Positions 59,476-64,000 of a stretch of DNA of 64,000 nucleotides are shown one piece after another. The notes below the pieces were generated by a model. That model saw only the letters and a program-made list of their open reading frames with translations, did no database searches and had not been told where the DNA came from. This DNA comes from Amphirosellinia nigrospora. Taxonomy: Eukaryota > Ascomycota > Sordariomycetes > Xylariales > Xylariaceae. Each line of letters opens with the position of its first letter. Position 1 is the stretch's first letter. Position numbers and translations under genes: made by a program. The stretch lies in NCBI GenBank assembly GCA_004123355.1, contig SCHM01000004.1, positions 7,529,017-7,593,016 on the forward strand, given 5' to 3'.

Positions 59476-62400
59476 ATGGATAACCAGGTTGAACAGTTTC
59501 TTCACAAATTAGAATTCATGAGCAAAGATACCCAAGATCATTCAGGAAGCCTTCCTATCCTCGCGTCTTTTCGAACCGATGATGGCGACACACTTCTACA
59601 CGTTGCTGTAGAGAAGGGTTTGGGAAAAGGGGTTGCGTGCTTACTAGAGGTTGCGGAATGGAAGGCGCTTGTAAACACCAGAAACCACGTTGGTGAGACC
59701 CCACTCCACATATTGTGCCGGACCAGCGAGAGAATATTGGAGAAAAACGACGACCAGGATAGAATCGTGAAGATACTACAGGCACTGATTCTCAATGGCG
59801 CGGATATCAATATATTGGATGAGAATGGGTGGACGCCACTGCATGAGGCCATCAACGTGGAATCCAGTTTCATGGCCAAGCAGATTTTGGCTGAGGACAA
59901 GGTCGACATCAATAAGCGCACGCTCTCCCAAGGAGCGACGCTACTCCACATGGCAGTCGATAGAGCTTCGCCCGAGATAACGACATGTCTCATTGAGAAG
60001 GGCGCAAACCGTGAGTTGGCCGCATATAGTGGCCAATCAATCTTGCACTGGGCTCTGGTAACTGCAAAATGCCTCGATGAAAGCCGTTATGGGGATCGTG
60101 TCAATGGCGGAGCCACTACCCACGATAAACTGACTGCCGATAATCAAACACTTGATTATGGAAAGGACTATGGGAATGAGGTGGATGGCAGGGACATGAA
60201 CGATCCTAATCCACATGGTAGCCAAGATAGCGCCAAGCCCATCAGGACGGAGATGGATCAAATAATCCAGCAGCTTATCGGCAAAGACGAATGGTTTCAA
60301 CTCTTGCAAGTCGCTTATAGGGAACCAAACTGGGACCTAGTTGAATATGCCTTCCGGAAACTATTCCCTTCTGATCACGGGAACCGACGGTCTACGGTAA
60401 CACGACGGCTGTGGATGGCTGTGAGAGAAGACAGATTTAAGGAGCTGAAAAAAGGATTGGAAGATGAAGTAAGAGGTATCAAAGATGTACCAAATGATAC
60501 ATTGAGGTCCTGCAAGTCGTGGAACGTCCTTGATCTTTCAACTTATCTTGGCACACCCCAGCTGGTGAGGTGGCTTTTACGAAGCAAACACTGGACGAAA
60601 TTAGAAAAATAAAACGCCATGTCACGTTTAAAACTTGACAACAATTTAGTGAGGCGCCCCCGCAGTTTAAAAAGTACCAAGCCGATCTGGAAGGAGCCTT
60701 TTGTGGAGTATAGAGGGATGAGACGCAAAAGATATGACTGCCCATCAAGTCGTTCTGCATCCACGGACCTTTCAACCGAGCTTCAATCGTCCGTTCTTGA
60801 CATCTATGAGGACAGGAACCGATTTGGTATCCTTTGTCAAGCTAGCAATGTCCAGGAGCTTTTGTATAGCGAGGAAGGTACTGGGGACTGGGGGACTGGC
60901 GCCGAGAATTGAAGCAAAGGTTGAATTTTTAGGCAAAATAATGCCAGGCTTTGACAAGAGCACGTATCGTCATTCGCGCTTTCGATTCAGGTGGATACAC
61001 TTGCCTGCAAACTGCGTAAGTGAAAATACCCTTTCCCTTGGAAAAATACATCACTGACTAGACTGAAGATTCAATGGATGGTAGTCAGTAATATCATTGA
61101 TACCAGAAGAGTAGGTTAGACCGGTCTAATATGTGTAATACAGGACGCAGCCACTATTACGTACAGGGATAAAGGAAAAAAGACGGATGAAATCATGAAG
61201 AGAATTCAATTTTTCGAGAATAGCTGGCACGAACTCCCCGAGAACGGATCTGGGGCAAAGTACATGCATCCGAATTGTTCCGTAAGTTCAGTCCATCCTT
61301 TCGCCTGGTTCGACCACCGGGACTGAAGTGTTCTCCCAGAGAAGCGACTCCCCTTTGAGTGGGAATAGACAGGAGACGCATGAAAAGGAGGAAAGAAGCC
61401 GGCTGGTACTCTATGTGAGTGAACTTGGGTTCCTTGCTATTCACCAATCTACTAACAACCCCTCAAGATTCCCTATATCAAATATGGGCCCAAACCCCCT
61501 GAAGTTCAAGACAAACAGGATGAAGAGAACAAGCTACATGTAGCAGATCGCAAATTACCCTTCCATGAATCTCAAACTTTGGATACATACCACCACGGAA
61601 GAGAAGCGGCACAACGAGATAATGACCAAGTCGTATCGCGGTATGTGGAGCGTCGGGAGAGACGTCCGACAGAAGCGGCCAAAACAACGTGTCAACTGAG
61701 CTCAGATATATTACACGTAGGCCAACTTTGGTTGTGGGTTGTTGATGATCATATATAACCCAAATAGCACTCCGAGGTTGAATCAGGACTAATCTATTTC
61801 TAGAGACGATAATTACCGGGACAAGTCACCACCCGCAGGCGCGCGTCAACCCGATATTTGAGGCAATACTCGGCCGCTTGAGCGACGGCGATAAGAGTTT
61901 TAACAAAGCCACAGTACTGGCCTCGATGAATAGTTTTGTCAAGTTTATTCGTAGCTTCTACGTTAACATCGTGGACAACTTGGTATTAGACGAAGGCGTT
62001 TCAGTACAGACGATATTCTCGAGCTCTATTGAGGAAATGGTGAGTTCTAACTACCGATCGAACCAAATATGAAAGTCTAATTTCGATTACAATCAAAGAA
62101 CCAAAAGGAGCGCGACTTACGGCAATCATTCCAGGACCAAATCAAAGGCACATCCGGCGCGCACGCCATGAAGGTCGGAGACGTGATTCACAAGGCGGTT
62201 GCAAAAGCGGCGAAGGCTCTGACAGAGATGAAGGATATACGAGGTGAACTCAACATGATTAGATCAGTTGCTCTGACCCAGCAACGTGTGTGGAACCAAT
62301 TGTTCGACCAACCTGTTGGCCATGGCGAGCAGTCCGATAATCGTCAGAACAGAGATTCTTGGACGAGTACGGATCCAACGTATGTGCTGGGCCGGATCCA

Positions 62401-63118
62401 AGCCCTGCTTGAATTTGCTCAGGAGACGGAGAAAAATGTAGGCAGCCTTCTTTAGCCGCCCTCCCAACTATTCAAATCTAATATAACTTATAGGTCGAGT
62501 CGATTCAGGACCTGCGTATGAATCATCTCAGCCTACACGCGGCCGAGAATGCGATAAAACAAGGCCAAACCGTCATGGTCTTCACCGTCGTAACGGTCAT
62601 ATTTGTGAGTGCCACCGGCATCTATATTCCGCTTGCTCTTCTCCATAAAAAGTAAAATAACGAAGATAACGAAAACAAGATTTCAACTGAAATGTCCAGT
62701 AAACTCAACGTGTCCTTACTAACTTGCATTGAACTTCAAGACGCCGCTCTCGTTTCTCACTTCTCTGTTTGCACTAAATATTTCGGTATTTCCACATTCA
62801 GGAGAGGATCTACTTTGCCAGCCCGGATGGGTCTTCGGTATCTTGTGTAAGCGCCCCGTGCCTATTCCACCTAGAGAGAACAATGCCTTCTAATGATGGA
62901 ATGAACTAGTTGGCACTCTTGTGGGATTCTGCTTTATCGTATGGGCCGCGGTGAAGATCAGCAAGCCTCGATTACTACACAGCTTTCGGAATGTACAGCC
63001 ACAGGGCACTGATGGGGATGCATCGCTAGCGCAGGGGGAACAAGTTGTGGTGCAAGACTCCGAACCGCAAAATCAGATTAAACCCCCGGGCTATAAGATG
63101 GGAACACAACTAACGTAG
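59476..63118 (+). CDS. Ankyrin-repeat protein with CorA-like membrane domain
   Basis: The N-terminal 380 residues (59476-60612) hold ankyrin repeats: GDTLLHVAVEKGLGKGVACL, GETPLHILCR, GWTPLHEAINVESS, GATLLHMAVDRAS, GQSILHWAL. After several exons comes a region typical of fungal ankyrin-CorA fusions: DRNRFGILCQASNVQELLY, RHSRFRFRWIHLPANC, FFENSWHELPENGSGAKYMH, YIKYGPKPPE, QLWLWVVDD, SDGDKSFNKATVL. A coiled coil (MKDIRGELNMIRSVALTQQR) leads to two C-terminal helices, VMVFTVVTVIF/TPLSFLTSLFALNI and FGTLVGFCFIVWAAVKI. CorA channels carry Mg2+; whether these fusions transport is unknown. Many short introns, e.g. after LPANC (61013), after MHPNC, near 62040, 62438 and 62605. The frame slips near 60612 and 60890. 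Last stop at 63118. Confidence 0.8.
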
Positions 63119-64000
63119 AGCAGCGATACGTCGGCTGGAGCTGGAATGGCCAATGGTGGCAGAACCATTTGCGGGCCAGGCGGGGTTTGCCATGTGGGAA
63201 CTTGAAATAAATACCTACCTAGTTTGTGTCGTTACCAGGCAAGATGTCGGAGATCATATTAGGTGCTTAACTACCTAGGTAGGTAGGTACTTAGGAAAGC
63301 CTGGTATCGAGACTCGGGAGGTGGAAGACTGCCCGGCGTTAGCACTACCACCTGATGGATACTTGATATCCGAGATGTCGTTCCACAGGCCTAAAGAAGC
63401 ACTTAGTTTTCCTTCACTTAACTACTAGCGATAGGTTTCATTGGTGGTTTTTCCCCTTCGAGCTTATACTTTTTAATACTGACAAGAAGACTTCTGTTTT
63501 ATTCAATCATACCTCTTTCGCTAGAAACTCAAGCATTCCGTACTTACTGCACTAGGAAAAAAGCTAAGGTAGGGGATAAAAAGTGGTTGTATCTAAGTAG
63601 GTAGTTCTGAAGACTTACACTTAGTACTAAGTACTGCGTGTGGGAGTTCATTTATAGTGCTGGATGACCCACATCATACCCACATCATACCCACACCCGA
63701 TCTGTCTGGTCTAGGTCTAGCGTAGCTCCGACCTGCTGCCAGATGACATCGATCCCCTTGATGATACCGACTTGTCTTATACTTGTACGTATGTCAACCT
63801 ACCTTAGACTCAACTACCAATATGCGTTCTACAAGCTATTAACAGAATTGCAGAACACAAAATTGGCCTGTGTCTTGTCTTTTCCCGTCTTACGACGCCT
63901 CTCAGCCTACTCTACATCACATATAGTCCATGACGACCCGGCCGGCCTAACAACGGGTGCTTCGCATGGGTGCTGGCCGCCATGCTCTCCGCATTCACAG
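63119..64000. other. Intergenic stretch at right edge
   Basis: TACCTAGGTAGGTAGGTAC words at 63220-63300 and again near 63590-63605. Direct CCCACATCATA repeats at 63668-63692. No gene recognised. Confidence 0.5.

Overview
The window is chromosomal DNA from a filamentous ascomycete, most likely a Sordariomycete. The support is: spliced genes with short introns (about 50-190 bp, CTNAC-type branch sites, YAG acceptors); an Atg8 gene of fungal type; fungus-specific families (HET, Clr5-ankyrin, zf-His_Me_endon, ankyrin-CorA, NB-ARC-TPR); and GC-normal genes alternating abruptly with extremely AT-rich blocks that bear the marks of repeat-induced point mutation (RIP).

Layout. 1-2165 (-): 5' part of an Rxt3-like transcription regulator. 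5450-5824 (-): possible small membrane protein. 7023-9362 (-): HET-domain protein. 10623-12595 (+): coiled-coil plus zinc-loop protein. 12667-14780: RIP-damaged pogo/Fot1-like element. 15045-17002 (-): GH13 alpha-glucosidase. 17982-21760 (-): ankyrin-subtilisin gene, dead and split by a 941-bp fold-back element. 22613-25010 (+): NB-ARC-TPR receptor. 25741-27496 (+): histidine acid phosphatase. 27588-28856 (-): Rab geranylgeranyltransferase alpha. 29710-31845 (+): Ama1-type APC/C activator. 34739-35270 (+): Atg8. 37171-40628 (-): Clr5-ankyrin protein. 41900-42442 (-): HET relic. 44130-44926 (+): glutathione S-transferase. 45918-48634 (+): SPX phosphate transporter. 48995-58069: fossil LTR retrotransposon with a nested DNA transposon. 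59476-63118 (+): ankyrin-CorA-like protein.

Two gene sets are interleaved. One is ordinary housekeeping (Rxt3, Bet4, Ama1, Atg8, Pho91, GST, alpha-glucosidase, phosphatase). The other is rich in families tied to fungal self/non-self recognition and NLR-like signalling (HET, NB-ARC-TPR, ankyrin-subtilisin, Clr5-ankyrin, ankyrin-CorA). It sits next to the transposon blocks and includes dead members. The ankyrin-subtilisin gene and the NB-ARC-TPR gene are head to head and form the most interesting unit.

Caution on gene models. Many conserved genes change reading frame at a short homopolymer that is one base too short, including Atg8, Pho91, GST and the alpha-glucosidase. This looks like a consensus error of the assembly rather than wholesale gene death. 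Coordinates below span the whole gene including introns. I found no tRNA, rRNA or CRISPR array.
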